Shown here: piece after piece, positions 45,012 to 53,604 of the stretch | How positions within the stretch are numbered: position 1 is the first letter of the stretch | Layout of the letters: each line of letters starts with the position of its first letter | NCBI GenBank assembly: GCA_026416815.1 | Contig: JAOAEJ010000071.1 | Coordinates: 19,870-83,869, forward strand | From: Clostridia bacterium | Lineage (GTDB): Bacteria > Bacillota > Clostridia > Acetivibrionales > DSM-2933 | DNA: 64,000 nucleotides | Direction of reading: 5' to 3' | The notes under the pieces: generated by a model | Told to the model about the DNA's origin: nothing | The model's database searches: none | Seen by the model: the letters and a program-made list of their open reading frames with translations, nothing else | Made by a program: the position numbers and the translations under genes

Positions 45012-45794
45012 ATGAGTAAACATGACGACAATCGTGTGAAAATTGAAGCGGGTCAAATACTAAATCCTGAATGCTTCCCGCTCCCAAATGAACTGGTATG
45101 TATCCAGGTTCCTAAGGTATTCGACCAGGTATCTTTAAGGGATTGTGTGACAGAAACCATACCGCTTATAACCGTACCAAATACCTCTCCGCTTCCTACA
45201 ATTACCTTTGAGGGAGCAACTAATTTTGATATAGTAAGAGTAAACCTCTTATCAAAAGTCGATTCACCAACAAGAAGAGGCTTTAAAAAGATCAGAGTAG
45301 CAGTAACTCTCCAGTATGATGTTACCTTTAGAGTCTCAGGGCAGCCTCACTCGACAACTATAAAACGCCAGACAACTTTTGTACTCACTGTAAACGAAAT
45401 CTATTGCCCGGATTGCACTACACAGACAGGGCTGCAGTTCCAGGAAATCCCATCCGTTACTTTAGATACAGACAGCAATATAATTAAAGTTGAAGCTATA
45501 GCAGAAGCATTTAACGATAGAATCATAGCTACTAATGTAGGAAGCAACGTTGCGTTTACGCTTAACCTGGATATAGGTGCATTCTTCGTTGTAAAATGTG
45601 AATGTGTTGTGCAGTTGCTGATCCCCTCGTACGGATACTGCCCTGTACCTCCAGAACAACAGAATCCGGCAGCGCAGACCTGCGGCACATTCCTTGATAG
45701 AACCAGAACTCCTTTCCCCAGAAACTTCTTCCCCGACCAAAAGTGGAACCCTATTGATAAATTTGGGTGTAAAAAGATGCTTGAAATGAAGTGA
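45012..45794 (+). CDS. Hypothetical protein, possibly spore-coat related (260 residues)
   Basis: I start at ATG 45012, eight bases after AAGGAGGT, not at the upstream ATG. There is no signal peptide or TM helix. The protein is beta-rich with conserved-looking blocks: 'DCVTETIPL', 'VAVTLQYDVTF', 'NEIYCPDCTTQTG', 'IKVEAIAEAF' and 'CECVVQLLIPSYGYCPVP', with several cysteines in the second half. The style recalls cysteine-containing clostridial coat proteins and, distantly, DUF3794/SPOCS modules, but I do not recognise it with confidence. It is alone on the plus strand, facing a small membrane-protein gene. Confidence 0.75.
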   Translation: MSKHDDNRVKIEAGQILNPECFPLPNELVCIQVPKVFDQVSLRDCVTETIPLITVPNTSPLPTITFEGATNFDIVRVNLLSKVDSPTRRGFKKIRVAVTLQYDVTFRVSGQPHSTTIKRQTTFVLTVNEIYCPDCTTQTGLQFQEIPSVTLDTDSNIIKVEAIAEAFNDRIIATNVGSNVAFTLNLDIGAFFVVKCECVVQLLIPSYGYCPVPPEQQNPAAQTCGTFLDRTRTPFPRNFFPDQKWNPIDKFGCKKMLEMK

Positions 45795-45830
45795 TGTTAT
45801 CGAAAAACTACCGACTGTATAAACTGATTC

Positions 45831-46058
45831 TTATATAAATTGCTTTACACCTAAAAATAAGATTATAGCAGCACATATGGTAATAATAATTTTCCCTGCT
45901 CTGTTTAGTATAATATGTGTGGTATGTTTCTTTGCCTTAGAAGAGATGAGTAAACATATAAGTCCGAGTACCAGCGTAACTACCGCACATATTATTAAAT
46001 CATTCCATCCGGCTGCTGCCCAATTTGATACTATCTGAAATAGTTCATTATGTCCCAT
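45831..46058 (-). CDS. Small two-TM membrane protein (75 residues)
   Basis: Two hydrophobic helices (about 19-38 and 55-73) are joined by a lysine-rich loop 'SSKAKKHTTH'. ATG at 46058 has an excellent AAAGGAGGGGG site, which supports expression. The upstream sequence GGTAGAATATATAGTAAA (complement of 46073-46090) closely matches the -10 region of the giant-protein promoters. Function is not recognised. It is convergent with the gene ending at 45794. Confidence 0.65.
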   Translation of the reverse strand: MGHNELFQIVSNWAAAGWNDLIICAVVTLVLGLICLLISSKAKKHTTHIILNRAGKIIITICAAIILFLGVKQFI

Positions 46059-46252
46059 ATATGCCCCCTCCTTTTACTATATATTCTACCAAATCCGACT
46101 AAATATTGTATATAAACAGAATACAATATTTTATTATATCAGAGGCTATTTCCTTAATTTACCCACATTTGTCAACCATGCCTGAACACTGTATGTAAAA
46201 TAGAACAGCCTCCCCCCTTGGAATCCTTGTCGAAAGATGATACTATATAAGT

Positions 46253-46309
46253 GAGTATTAACTATACTCCCCTAAATCCCGTAACAGTTTCTGGACGGGA
46301 CTTTTTTTT
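46253..46309 (+). ncRNA. Candidate short transcript ending in an intrinsic terminator (sRNA 1)
   Basis: TTGGAA (46218-46223), 17 bases, TACTAT (46241-46246) resembles a promoter. About 55 bases later TCCCGT (46277-46282) pairs with ACGGGA (46295-46300), followed by C and eight Ts. No ORF is enclosed. It shares CTAAATCCC with the similar unit at 54385-54437. Expression is not shown. Confidence 0.4.
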
Positions 46310-46329
46310 GCCCTTTTTGGGGTTGGGTT

Positions 46330-46453
46330 TATATAAATTGCGATAATGATATTACAAGGAAAAATTTGGTTACAACAATATAACTCAAGGTAATAAATTG
46401 CAAAAAAGATTTAGGTAGAACTTCGTTGTAGATTCTTTTTTGCAATTTATATA
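46330..46453 (-). mobile_element. 124-bp MITE-like element, copy C (intact)
   Basis: This is in inverse orientation to copy B, with the same 12-bp ends and identical length. It lies downstream of the bacteriocin locus, just beyond the 3' end of the 136-residue gene. The rest of 46454-46576 is AT-rich with nothing recognised. Confidence 0.88.
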
Positions 46454-46576
46454 GAAAATAAATAAGGCAGCTTTGATTGCCACCTTTAAGTTATTCCTCT
46501 TTATTTATATTTCTTATGTTTTAAAAGCTATTTAAAATTATATTCACAAAGCCGGCTCTATTGTTATTATAGACTA

Positions 46577-46987
46577 TTAGTACTTTAGGTAAGCAGTTCC
46601 GCTATAATAACCTACATATACATATTCTTGATCGTATGAACCGTCAGTATAAGTTTTAATTGTTCTTGAACTTTCCAAATTAGCTTTTGTCTTAGTTAGA
46701 GTTCCCTCGTAATAGTGATATGCATTGTCTATATATAAATAAACATGCCCTAATACGGTATTATGGTTAGTATTTGCAGGCCGTTCTACCGGTCCACCAT
46801 CAAAAATGCTCCAGGAGTCAGTAATAGTACCGTTACTTAGCTTATGAAAGTAAAGTTTGTTCCAGTACTTCTGGTCTTGAATATATGTTGAACTTGGTAC
46901 TGCCGCAAAAGCAAATACCGGAACAACTAAAAATACACACACTAAAAAAATTGAAATCAAGGATTTGAACAAGTTTCTATTTTTCAT
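46577..46987 (-). CDS. Small secreted protein of the bacteriocin locus (136 residues)
   Basis: A clear signal peptide (about 1-28, 'VVPVFAFAA') is followed by a mature part of about 108 residues rich in Tyr, Thr, Asn and His ('LYIDNAYHYYEGTLTKTK', 'YTDGSYDQEYVYVGYYSG'). ATG at 46987 has a GGAGGTAACAAT site. It is the last gene after the dedicated ABC transporter, 98 bases downstream, so probably in the same operon. It could be a second, divergent lactococcin 972-type peptide or an extracellular accessory protein. No family is recognised with confidence. Confidence 0.75.
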   Translation of the reverse strand: MKNRNLFKSLISIFLVCVFLVVPVFAFAAVPSSTYIQDQKYWNKLYFHKLSNGTITDSWSIFDGGPVERPANTNHNTVLGHVYLYIDNAYHYYEGTLTKTKANLESSRTIKTYTDGSYDQEYVYVGYYSGTAYLKY

Positions 46988-47085
46988 ATTGTTACCTCCA
47001 CAAAATATTTATTAGTCGGCTTGTGAATACATAAACTTGTTTAATATAGATTTTGTAGAAAAGTCTTACAAATCAGCCCAGGTAA

Positions 47086-47721
47086 TCACAGATTTATTAC
47101 CCGCTGGCATTGTCCAGCCATATATTGGTCATGAGTAACCAGTACTATTGTTTTTCCTTGATTATTCAGTGCCTTTAATAGGTTTAAAACGATATTCCGA
47201 TTTTCCTCGTCCAATGAACCTGTAGGCTCATCCGCCAGAATAATTTTACAAGGCTTTAACATACTTCTTGCAATCGCAACTCTTTGCTGCTCTCCACCAC
47301 TTAGTTCATATATCTTGTATTTTTCAAAGCCCTGCAACCCTACATAACCCAATGCCTCTTGCATTTTTAAATGCTTTTCTTTTACGCTTCCCCTTACATA
47401 TTTTAAAGCCAGCTGTAAGTTATAGCTAACTGTCTCATCATCGATAAGTGCAAAGTTTTGAAATAGATAATTTATTTTTTCACGCAACAATTTATTAGCC
47501 TTTACACTATTAGGGTGAACATCTGCATTTCCGTCTATCACCAGCTCCCCATCATCAAAGCCCTCCAATAGTCCTATAATATTCAGTATGGTACTCTTTC
47601 CTCGGCCGCTGGCCCCGGTTAATGCTATAAATTCCCCTTCCTTTACCTTCAAAGAAAATTTATTTAGTACAACTTTATTTCCATAGCTTTTTGTAATTTC
47701 ATTTAATTGAATTAATGCCAT
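47086..47721 (-). CDS. ABC transporter ATPase, lactococcin 972 type
   Basis: At 211 residues this is a single nucleotide-binding domain. Walker A is 'GASGRGKST' (about 36-44), then the Q-loop 'LFQNFAL', signature 'LSGGEQQRVAIAR', Walker B 'IILADEPTGSLDEE' and the switch 'LVTHD'. It is of the LolD/MacB-like class that works with large FtsX-like permeases and matches the ATPases of lactococcin 972 clusters in size and position. ATG at 47721 has GGGGGG upstream and lies 3 bases after the permease stop. It probably energises bacteriocin self-protection or export. Confidence 0.9.
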   Translation of the reverse strand: MALIQLNEITKSYGNKVVLNKFSLKVKEGEFIALTGASGRGKSTILNIIGLLEGFDDGELVIDGNADVHPNSVKANKLLREKINYLFQNFALIDDETVSYNLQLALKYVRGSVKEKHLKMQEALGYVGLQGFEKYKIYELSGGEQQRVAIARSMLKPCKIILADEPTGSLDEENRNIVLNLLKALNNQGKTIVLVTHDQYMAGQCQRVINL

Positions 47722-47724
47722 AAG

Positions 47725-49881
47725 CTACCCCCCTTTAGCAATCCTGAGGACTTTCCTTTTTTCTGCAAGTCCCAGTATAAACAGTGACACTACTAACTCT
47801 ACAGCTATAAAGAAAGCTGCTAAAGGTATAAGTTCAGTAAGTTTTATAGATCCTGTCAATTTAGTAATAATAAATATTATTAGCCAACCGGCACTTACCA
47901 GCTTAAAATACCCTTTGTACTTATCTAATTTTTTATAGCCGTGAAGCTGTTGTATCGCTAGACGCTGCCTGTGTTGCTCGATGTAATTATAAATGTTTTG
48001 AAGACTAATGATTATAATCATTCCCGCTGACACAATCCATATCGCTAAAATGAATTGCATTATATCACGGGTCTGTTTGCTCTCCGCTTCAACAGCATCA
48101 TAAACTGAAGAGATTACCGGTATATATTGATTTAAGTTAAGTCTCTGCAATACAGGCCTCACTTCAGCGGATGGATCTAATGGATTATCAACTTTAATTT
48201 TAAATGGATTTCCCGAATACGCTATAATCCGATCAAAATCCCGCCTTCCACCATTAGCCTCTGTAATAACTCTTACAATAGGGTTTGTAACATTATTTCC
48301 ATCCATAGGGTTAATATTTATCCGGTAAGTAAAGAGCTTTTGATTTGCCTTTGTCCATATAATTTTTATTTTTTGATTTTTTACAATTGACGGAACCTCT
48401 TTTCCATCAATAACGCTTACATAGCCATTTTTTATAAATTGATAATACTTTCTTATCTCATTCTCAGAAGAACGGTACTGTTCCGGTATTAGTAAAACGT
48501 ACTGATTCTCTGATTCGACGACATCTATCTTTCTACCGTTTATATCATAAATAGGATGTTTCTTAAGGTAATTAGGATTTACTTCAACATAATCACTTTG
48601 ATAACTAAATGGGTTTTCTTTTACACGAATTTTACGAGTTTCCGGTGAAAACTCACTAAAATCCGCCAAGACCGATCCTTTTTGATTAAAATACACATAC
48701 AATTCTTTCTGTGCCTCCAGAAATCCAACTGAAGATAACTTTTCTTGAGAAATATCCTGGATTATTGGGATTATTGCGTATTCTTTGGTAGACTCCCACT
48801 GTCTGAATGAATCATTATACCGTGATGCAACTATTACATATTGAGAATAGGCTCCAATAGATGAAATTAAAAAAGCTACTGTCAACCCTATTTTAACTAC
48901 AGTATTAAACATAATAATTGTTTTAATAGGCTGCCTGTTTTTTAGCATATTTGACACAGTAATTTTGTGAATATATAAAAAGGGAATAGAGATAAATACA
49001 GCTGTGAGGATACTAAACAAACCACTTATTCCCGCTAATTTCAATATAAACGCTGTGAAATACTGATTATACTCCTTGAAATTTAATAATATTAATAAGC
49101 ATGACACTACAGTCATAATGAAAACTTGTATTACAACCAAAGGTACCATACGTTTTAGCCATATAGTCCTCCCTCGAAATCCTAACATTTTTTCAATCCC
49201 AATTTTCTTGTATGAGTTCAGCAAATTATAAAACACCAATAACATAAGTACAAAATAGCAAACTGCAATTACCCATTCAAATGGGAAAGTACCTTCTGCA
49301 TCCGGATAGATTGGGCGTTGTTCAGCATAAATCCCATACATCCGGCTTAACTCTTTTATGAATAAATCAGCACCTTGGCTGCTACCTGTTTGTAGAATAA
49401 AACTTCCTTCAAATGACTTTTTGCTATTTAACATACTCTTTAGTGTTCGGATTTCAAATACATCATCTCCGGCGAAATCTGAGATTTGGCCTATTTGTTG
49501 ACTCTCACCGGTATTTCTCGTGGACAAAAACTTATCAGATTCAAACTCCAATCTTGTAAAGAAGCGGCCTCGGGTTAATTTGAAATTCCTATAGTATTCT
49601 AAATCCGTTAAATATATATACTTTATATATCCACTTCTTCCCAAGTCTTTTGTTATTTGAGTATAATAAATATTTCCCTGATATTTATCCAATAGTATTT
49701 TTAATATCCGGTATATTTCTTCCTGCTTTTTGTCTCCAGTGGAAATTAAAACTCTATAGCTTTTTTTAGTTTGCTCCGCACTTCTCATACTGCTTAGCTG
49801 ACTATAATTTTCTTTATTAAACAATATAAAAAAAGATACTATTGAAATGATTACAAATAGCGGCACAATCCACTTTTTCAA
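47725..49881 (-). CDS. Bacteriocin-associated integral membrane protein (immunity/transport, 718 residues)
   Basis: Start is TTG at 49881, supported by AAGGAGG eight bases upstream. Topology: one N-terminal TM (5-23), an external domain (about 40-205), four TMs (about 208-350), a second large external domain (about 370-600), and three C-terminal TMs. This matches the 'bacteriocin-associated integral membrane' (7TM immunity) family, always found with lactococcin 972-type precursors and an MacB-like ATPase. It most likely protects the producer and may take part in export. Order in the operon: precursor, this gene, ATPase, small secreted protein. Confidence 0.88.
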   Translation of the reverse strand: MKKWIVPLFVIISIVSFFILFNKENYSQLSSMRSAEQTKKSYRVLISTGDKKQEEIYRILKILLDKYQGNIYYTQITKDLGRSGYIKYIYLTDLEYYRNFKLTRGRFFTRLEFESDKFLSTRNTGESQQIGQISDFAGDDVFEIRTLKSMLNSKKSFEGSFILQTGSSQGADLFIKELSRMYGIYAEQRPIYPDAEGTFPFEWVIAVCYFVLMLLVFYNLLNSYKKIGIEKMLGFRGRTIWLKRMVPLVVIQVFIMTVVSCLLILLNFKEYNQYFTAFILKLAGISGLFSILTAVFISIPFLYIHKITVSNMLKNRQPIKTIIMFNTVVKIGLTVAFLISSIGAYSQYVIVASRYNDSFRQWESTKEYAIIPIIQDISQEKLSSVGFLEAQKELYVYFNQKGSVLADFSEFSPETRKIRVKENPFSYQSDYVEVNPNYLKKHPIYDINGRKIDVVESENQYVLLIPEQYRSSENEIRKYYQFIKNGYVSVIDGKEVPSIVKNQKIKIIWTKANQKLFTYRININPMDGNNVTNPIVRVITEANGGRRDFDRIIAYSGNPFKIKVDNPLDPSAEVRPVLQRLNLNQYIPVISSVYDAVEAESKQTRDIMQFILAIWIVSAGMIIIISLQNIYNYIEQHRQRLAIQQLHGYKKLDKYKGYFKLVSAGWLIIFIITKLTGSIKLTELIPLAAFFIAVELVVSLFILGLAEKRKVLRIAKGG

Positions 49882-49924
49882 AGCCTTTCCTCCTTTCTTT
49901 TATAATTCAACTTTGGTTTCTTTA

Positions 49925-50048
49925 TATATAAATTGCGATAATGATATTACAAGGAAAATTTTGATTATCGCAATTTAACTTAAGGTAACAAATTACAAAA
50001 AAGATTTAGGAAGAACTTCGTTGTAGATTCTTTTTTGCAATTTATATA
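49925..50048 (-). mobile_element. 124-bp MITE-like element, copy D (intact), inside the bacteriocin operon
   Basis: The ends are TATATAAATTGC and GCAATTTATATA, length 124, in the same orientation as copy C. It sits between the bacteriocin precursor and its immunity/transport gene, so it may change the ratio of their transcripts. Confidence 0.88.
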
Positions 50049-50132
50049 GATAAATAGCTTTTAATATATTTGCAGCTTTATATATTTTTACAATGGATTA
50101 TCTCCATATAACTCCTTTTACAGAAATTAATT

Positions 50133-50173
50133 ATTGAAAAGTAGATTGAAAACATTTCAATCTACTTTTCAAT
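50133..50173 (-). terminator. Strong hairpin after the bacteriocin gene
   Basis: Two perfect 19-base arms (50133-50151 and 50155-50173) enclose a 3-base loop, 12 bases past the precursor stop. It is followed on the minus strand by AATTAATTT, a poor U-tract, so it may be a partial terminator or an mRNA-stabilising hairpin that favours the precursor over the immunity genes. Confidence 0.7.
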
Positions 50174-50185
50174 GCCCTTTTTAAA

Positions 50186-50506
50186 TTAGTTGAATCCATA
50201 ATAGGAATTCCATGTTGTAGCACCGGTTATAATATCAACCTTTGGAGAATCCGCGCAGGAAGTTTGCCCGGCATTTGCATTTTTTCTTCCCGAATACATG
50301 CCATTTATCATTGCATTTGAATAATGTGCTTTACTCGGGTGATAGTAATAACTATAATCCCAAATAAAACCTAATTGAGTGGCAAGACCGTAGTTCCATG
50401 ATCCACCATCCACCGAAACAGTTACGGCATTAGCTATAGATAATTGAGCCATAACAAGAGAGGCAACTACAATTGTAGTTAAGAGAAATTTTTTCATCCT
50501 TGTCAT
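50186..50506 (-). CDS. Lactococcin 972 family bacteriocin precursor (106 residues)
   Basis: The signal peptide (about 1-27, 'SLVMAQLSIANA') suggests Sec export, as known for lactococcin 972, which blocks septum formation by binding lipid II. The mature part has the family pattern: 'GGSWNYG' near its start, aromatic-rich 'YSYYYHPSKAHYSNAMING' in the middle, and a 'Y-Y-G-F-N' end comparable to the family's aromatic C-terminus. ATG at 50506 follows AGGAGGTGAACTAG. Two cysteine-free halves flank a single 'SCAD'. Downstream genes are the matching immunity/ABC pair. Target range is unknown. The family is well described in streptococci and lactococci and less so in Clostridia. Confidence 0.88.
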   Translation of the reverse strand: MTRMKKFLLTTIVVASLVMAQLSIANAVTVSVDGGSWNYGLATQLGFIWDYSYYYHPSKAHYSNAMINGMYSGRKNANAGQTSCADSPKVDIITGATTWNSYYGFN

Positions 50507-50775
50507 CTAGTTCACCTCCTCACATTTAAATTAAGTCATAAATCAAATCTATATATAAGACAGCCCCACATCTGGCACTCAGGAATAGTTAAACCCCTGT
50601 TACCTCAACGTATATGAGCTATATAGATTGCTCATAGTTTATAATTCTAGATAATTTTACTTACTTATAGCACACACAATCCATAATAAAAGCACGCTTA
50701 CTAACTGCATTCATTTTACCATTATGGGTTTTATTGTAAATAGAATTTCAGGCTTCTATTACTTTTGTCAAGGCC

Positions 50776-50795
50776 ATTGTTACTAAAGTAACAAT
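50776..50795. promoter_or_regulatory. 20-bp palindrome, candidate operator for the NarL-type regulator
   Basis: ATTGTTACT-AA-AGTAACAAT is a perfect palindrome between the divergent bacteriocin and kinase genes. The core is two 7-base half sites two bases apart (7-2-7), the geometry used by NarL-class regulators. The rest of 50507-50944 is AT-rich and would hold both promoters. Confidence 0.5.
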
Positions 50796-50944
50796 ATTTA
50801 ACTTAAATAAGTGAGGATAGTCTAATTTAATATTACAAAAGTATAAATTTAACATTGTAAAATTATACGAGCCGATTGTCTTTCAATACAAAACATGTTA
50901 ATATGGAAAAAATTATATTTTTGTGTATATAAAGGTAGGACGTT

Positions 50945-52753
50945 ATGAACTGGGAAATAATATCTAGCGAATACTATAGGTATGACCTAATTTTACTTTG
51001 TCTATCTGCGTTTATATGTATTTTGATTTCAATGTTTTTTATATTTAAAGCTAAAAAAGGAGCTTTATCTTATATAGGCGCCATTTTTAAAATGCTTCTA
51101 CTAATCTGGGTGGTATGCAAAATACTGGAGTTATGTGCCGCAACCAAGGAAATAAAATGGGTTGTAATATGCTTTGAAAATATAGGCTGCTGTTTTGTAG
51201 GATACTTTTGGTTTGTTTTATCTTCAGTTTATTTAGACGGCGCAATATGGAGGAAATATAGAACGATAGTTAAGCGGCTATTTGTTTTGCCGGTGGTATT
51301 TTATTTAATAGTTTTAACAAATAATTTTCACTATCTGTTTTTCTCACAGTATGAGCATAATAAAATCAGCTTTGGAAAAGCCTTCTGGGCACATACCATA
51401 GTTTCTTACCTTTTTATAATTATAGGTACCTCAAACATAATAAGATATTCTATGAAGCAGTTCGGACTTTCCAAAGTACGTTCGTATCTACTTATATTGG
51501 CAGCCATATTTCCTTTAACCGTCAATGTACTACATATTACAGGCATAGTTCAATTTAAAATTGACATGACACCTATAACATTAGTTTTTACCACCGCTGT
51601 CATTTTCTTGATTAGCTCAAAATATAACTACTTAAATATTCTACCTATAGCCTTAAGAAGAATATTTAATAATATGAAGGAGTCTATTGTAGTAGTAGAT
51701 TATTATAATAAGATAATTGATTATAATTCATCCTTTTATTCTTTATGTTCACAATATACCCCCATCGCCTATAACGACTATGTATCTGTGTTTTTTAACT
51801 CATTAAAAACCAATATAGAAGACAGCAGCAGCATTGATAATATAATAAAACAAATGCATGACATTACTATGGAAATCACAAACGTGGAATTAGTAGTACT
51901 AAATCCGAGTAAGACCTATTACTCTATAAGCATAAATCCAATAATGAATCGAAAAAACGAACCTATCGGCAGAATAATCACAATAAGCGATATATCAGAT
52001 TATAAGCATTTGATGGAAGAGTTACGGCATAAAAATTTGGATTTGCTGGAATCCAATATTAAACTTAAAGAATATGCAGCTTCTGCAAAGGAAGTAGCCG
52101 TAATAAAAGAAAGAAACCGTTTTTCACTGGAACTTCATGATACTTTAGGACATACCTTAACACTCATACTGAAATTACAGCAGGCAGGATTAATATCCTT
52201 ACATAGTAACCCTGATAGAACCAGAGATTTTTTAAATCAAACAGTCAGTATAACCAAGGAAGGTATAACCGATTTAAAGCGCTCAATATCCGGCCTTATG
52301 CCCAAAAAGGTTGAGTCAAATGAACTTGTGGCGGCATTGAAGGAATTATGCCTTGATTTCAAAGGGCTTGGCATAACTACAAACCTGGTTGCCCGTGGGA
52401 GTACAAACTATGATTCATACGAACACTCTGAAGTTATCTTCAAAACCTGCAGGGAAGCACTTACTAACTCCTTGCGTCATGGAAATGCAGATAAATTAAA
52501 CATTGTCCTGTATTTCTCCCCGGAAAAAATCAAACTTTCAATAATGGATAATGGTAAGGGCTGCAAAAACATAAAAAAAGGGCTGGGACTTAAAGGTATG
52601 GGGGAGCGGATAAAAAAAATCGGGGGAAAAATATCATACTATTCTAACGGAAAAGCAGGGTTTGCTATTAGAGCTGTAATCCCTGTAAATAACCGCAACT
52701 ACCCCCTAATGTTTACAAACAATACTAAAGATTTAAACTGGAGGGCTTTATAA
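50945..52753 (+). CDS. Sensor histidine kinase: 7TM region, PAS, HisKA_3, HATPase (602 residues)
   Basis: Seven TM helices fill residues 1-230, in the pattern of the histidine-kinase N-terminal 7TM region ('HKISFGKAFWAHTIVSYLF'). A PAS domain follows (about 240-355), then a coiled coil, then a HisKA_3 dimerisation domain with the phospho-acceptor in 'FSLELHDTLGHTL' (about residue 398). The ATPase domain has 'CREALTNSLRHG' (N-box), 'DNGKG' (G1) and 'GLGLKGMGERI' (G2). It is a NarX/DesK-class kinase partnered by the regulator two bases downstream. Divergent placement next to the bacteriocin operon suggests it senses the peptide or wall stress (inference). Confidence 0.9.
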   Translation: MNWEIISSEYYRYDLILLCLSAFICILISMFFIFKAKKGALSYIGAIFKMLLLIWVVCKILELCAATKEIKWVVICFENIGCCFVGYFWFVLSSVYLDGAIWRKYRTIVKRLFVLPVVFYLIVLTNNFHYLFFSQYEHNKISFGKAFWAHTIVSYLFIIIGTSNIIRYSMKQFGLSKVRSYLLILAAIFPLTVNVLHITGIVQFKIDMTPITLVFTTAVIFLISSKYNYLNILPIALRRIFNNMKESIVVVDYYNKIIDYNSSFYSLCSQYTPIAYNDYVSVFFNSLKTNIEDSSSIDNIIKQMHDITMEITNVELVVLNPSKTYYSISINPIMNRKNEPIGRIITISDISDYKHLMEELRHKNLDLLESNIKLKEYAASAKEVAVIKERNRFSLELHDTLGHTLTLILKLQQAGLISLHSNPDRTRDFLNQTVSITKEGITDLKRSISGLMPKKVESNELVAALKELCLDFKGLGITTNLVARGSTNYDSYEHSEVIFKTCREALTNSLRHGNADKLNIVLYFSPEKIKLSIMDNGKGCKNIKKGLGLKGMGERIKKIGGKISYYSNGKAGFAIRAVIPVNNRNYPLMFTNNTKDLNWRAL

Positions 52754-52755
52754 TT

Positions 52756-53424
52756 ATGATTAAAGTAGTAATTGCAGACGACCAAAAAATTTTAAGAGAA
52801 ACTTTAAAATATATTATAGAACAAGACGGGACTATAGAGGTAACAGGCTGTGCTGCAAACGGTTTTGAAGCTTTTGATTTATGCGAGAAAACAAGCCCTG
52901 ATGTAGTGCTCATGGATATAAAAATGCCGGAATGTGATGGTATCGAAGGCACAAGGATAATCAAAGATAAATATAATTTCATAAAAATTTTAGTGCTTAC
53001 ATCTTTCGACGATAATGAAAATGTATACAAAGCCCTAAAAACCGGAGCTGATGGTTATATATCAAAAGAAGTCGACCCGGAAGATATAATCTTAGCTTTA
53101 AAAAGTATATATAAGGGGGTAAGCGTGGTTCAGCAGAATATCTTAAACAATATAGTAAGTGATATAGACCACTGTAAACAGACCTCTAATGAAAGCATTG
53201 TAAAGATTAGCTTGAATAAAAATACTGCAAAAGAAAATTTAAGTGCAAACGAAAAGCAGATTATTAAAATGTTAACCGAAGGCAAGAATTACAAAGAGAT
53301 ATCAGAGTCCTTGTTCTTTAGTGAAGGCAGTGTAAAAAATATAATTAAAAATTTACTTAAGGAACTAAATTTAAAAAGCCGTACCCAACTAGTAGCCTAC
53401 GCAATTGAAAATAACCTATTATAA
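52756..53424 (+). CDS. NarL/LuxR-type response regulator (222 residues)
   Basis: Receiver domain (1-120): acidic pair in 'IADDQ' (8-9), phospho-acceptor Asp54 in 'VLMDIKMP', Thr82 in 'VLTSF' and Lys104 in 'YISKE'. The C-terminal LuxR helix-turn-helix (about 160-220) reads 'LSANEKQIIKMLTEGKNYKEI' (first part) and 'SVKNIIKNLLKELN'. ATG at 52756 has GGAGG upstream and is 2 bases after the kinase stop, so the pair is one operon. Its likely site is the 7-2-7 palindrome at 50776. Confidence 0.92.
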   Translation: MIKVVIADDQKILRETLKYIIEQDGTIEVTGCAANGFEAFDLCEKTSPDVVLMDIKMPECDGIEGTRIIKDKYNFIKILVLTSFDDNENVYKALKTGADGYISKEVDPEDIILALKSIYKGVSVVQQNILNNIVSDIDHCKQTSNESIVKISLNKNTAKENLSANEKQIIKMLTEGKNYKEISESLFFSEGSVKNIIKNLLKELNLKSRTQLVAYAIENNLL

Positions 53425-53430
53425 GTTTTT

Positions 53431-53482
53431 GGAGGCTGTAGCAAGTTATGTATACACCAATGCATAAACTTCCGACAGCCCC
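53431..53482 (+). terminator. Weak terminator-like hairpin after the two-component pair
   Basis: GGAGGCTGT (53431-53439) pairs with ACAGCCCC (53475-53482), with extra pairing (AAGTT/AACTT, ATG/CAT) inside; only TTTATT follows. The remainder of 53483-53604 shows nothing. Confidence 0.45.
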
Positions 53483-53604
53483 TTTATTACCAATATTACC
53501 GCAAAAATAATTTATGCGAAACTTCTATAGGCCAATCGAAAAACTTGTTCACATAAAACACATTCCTTTATAGACCTAACAAAATGCGTTCTATTCTTAA
53601 TCAG

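Noticed and set aside
46073..46330. A c-di-GMP or other known riboswitch in the gaps near 46 kb and 54 kb
   Set aside because: No GEMM, T-box, SAM or cobalamin core could be recognised; only terminator-type hairpins are present.
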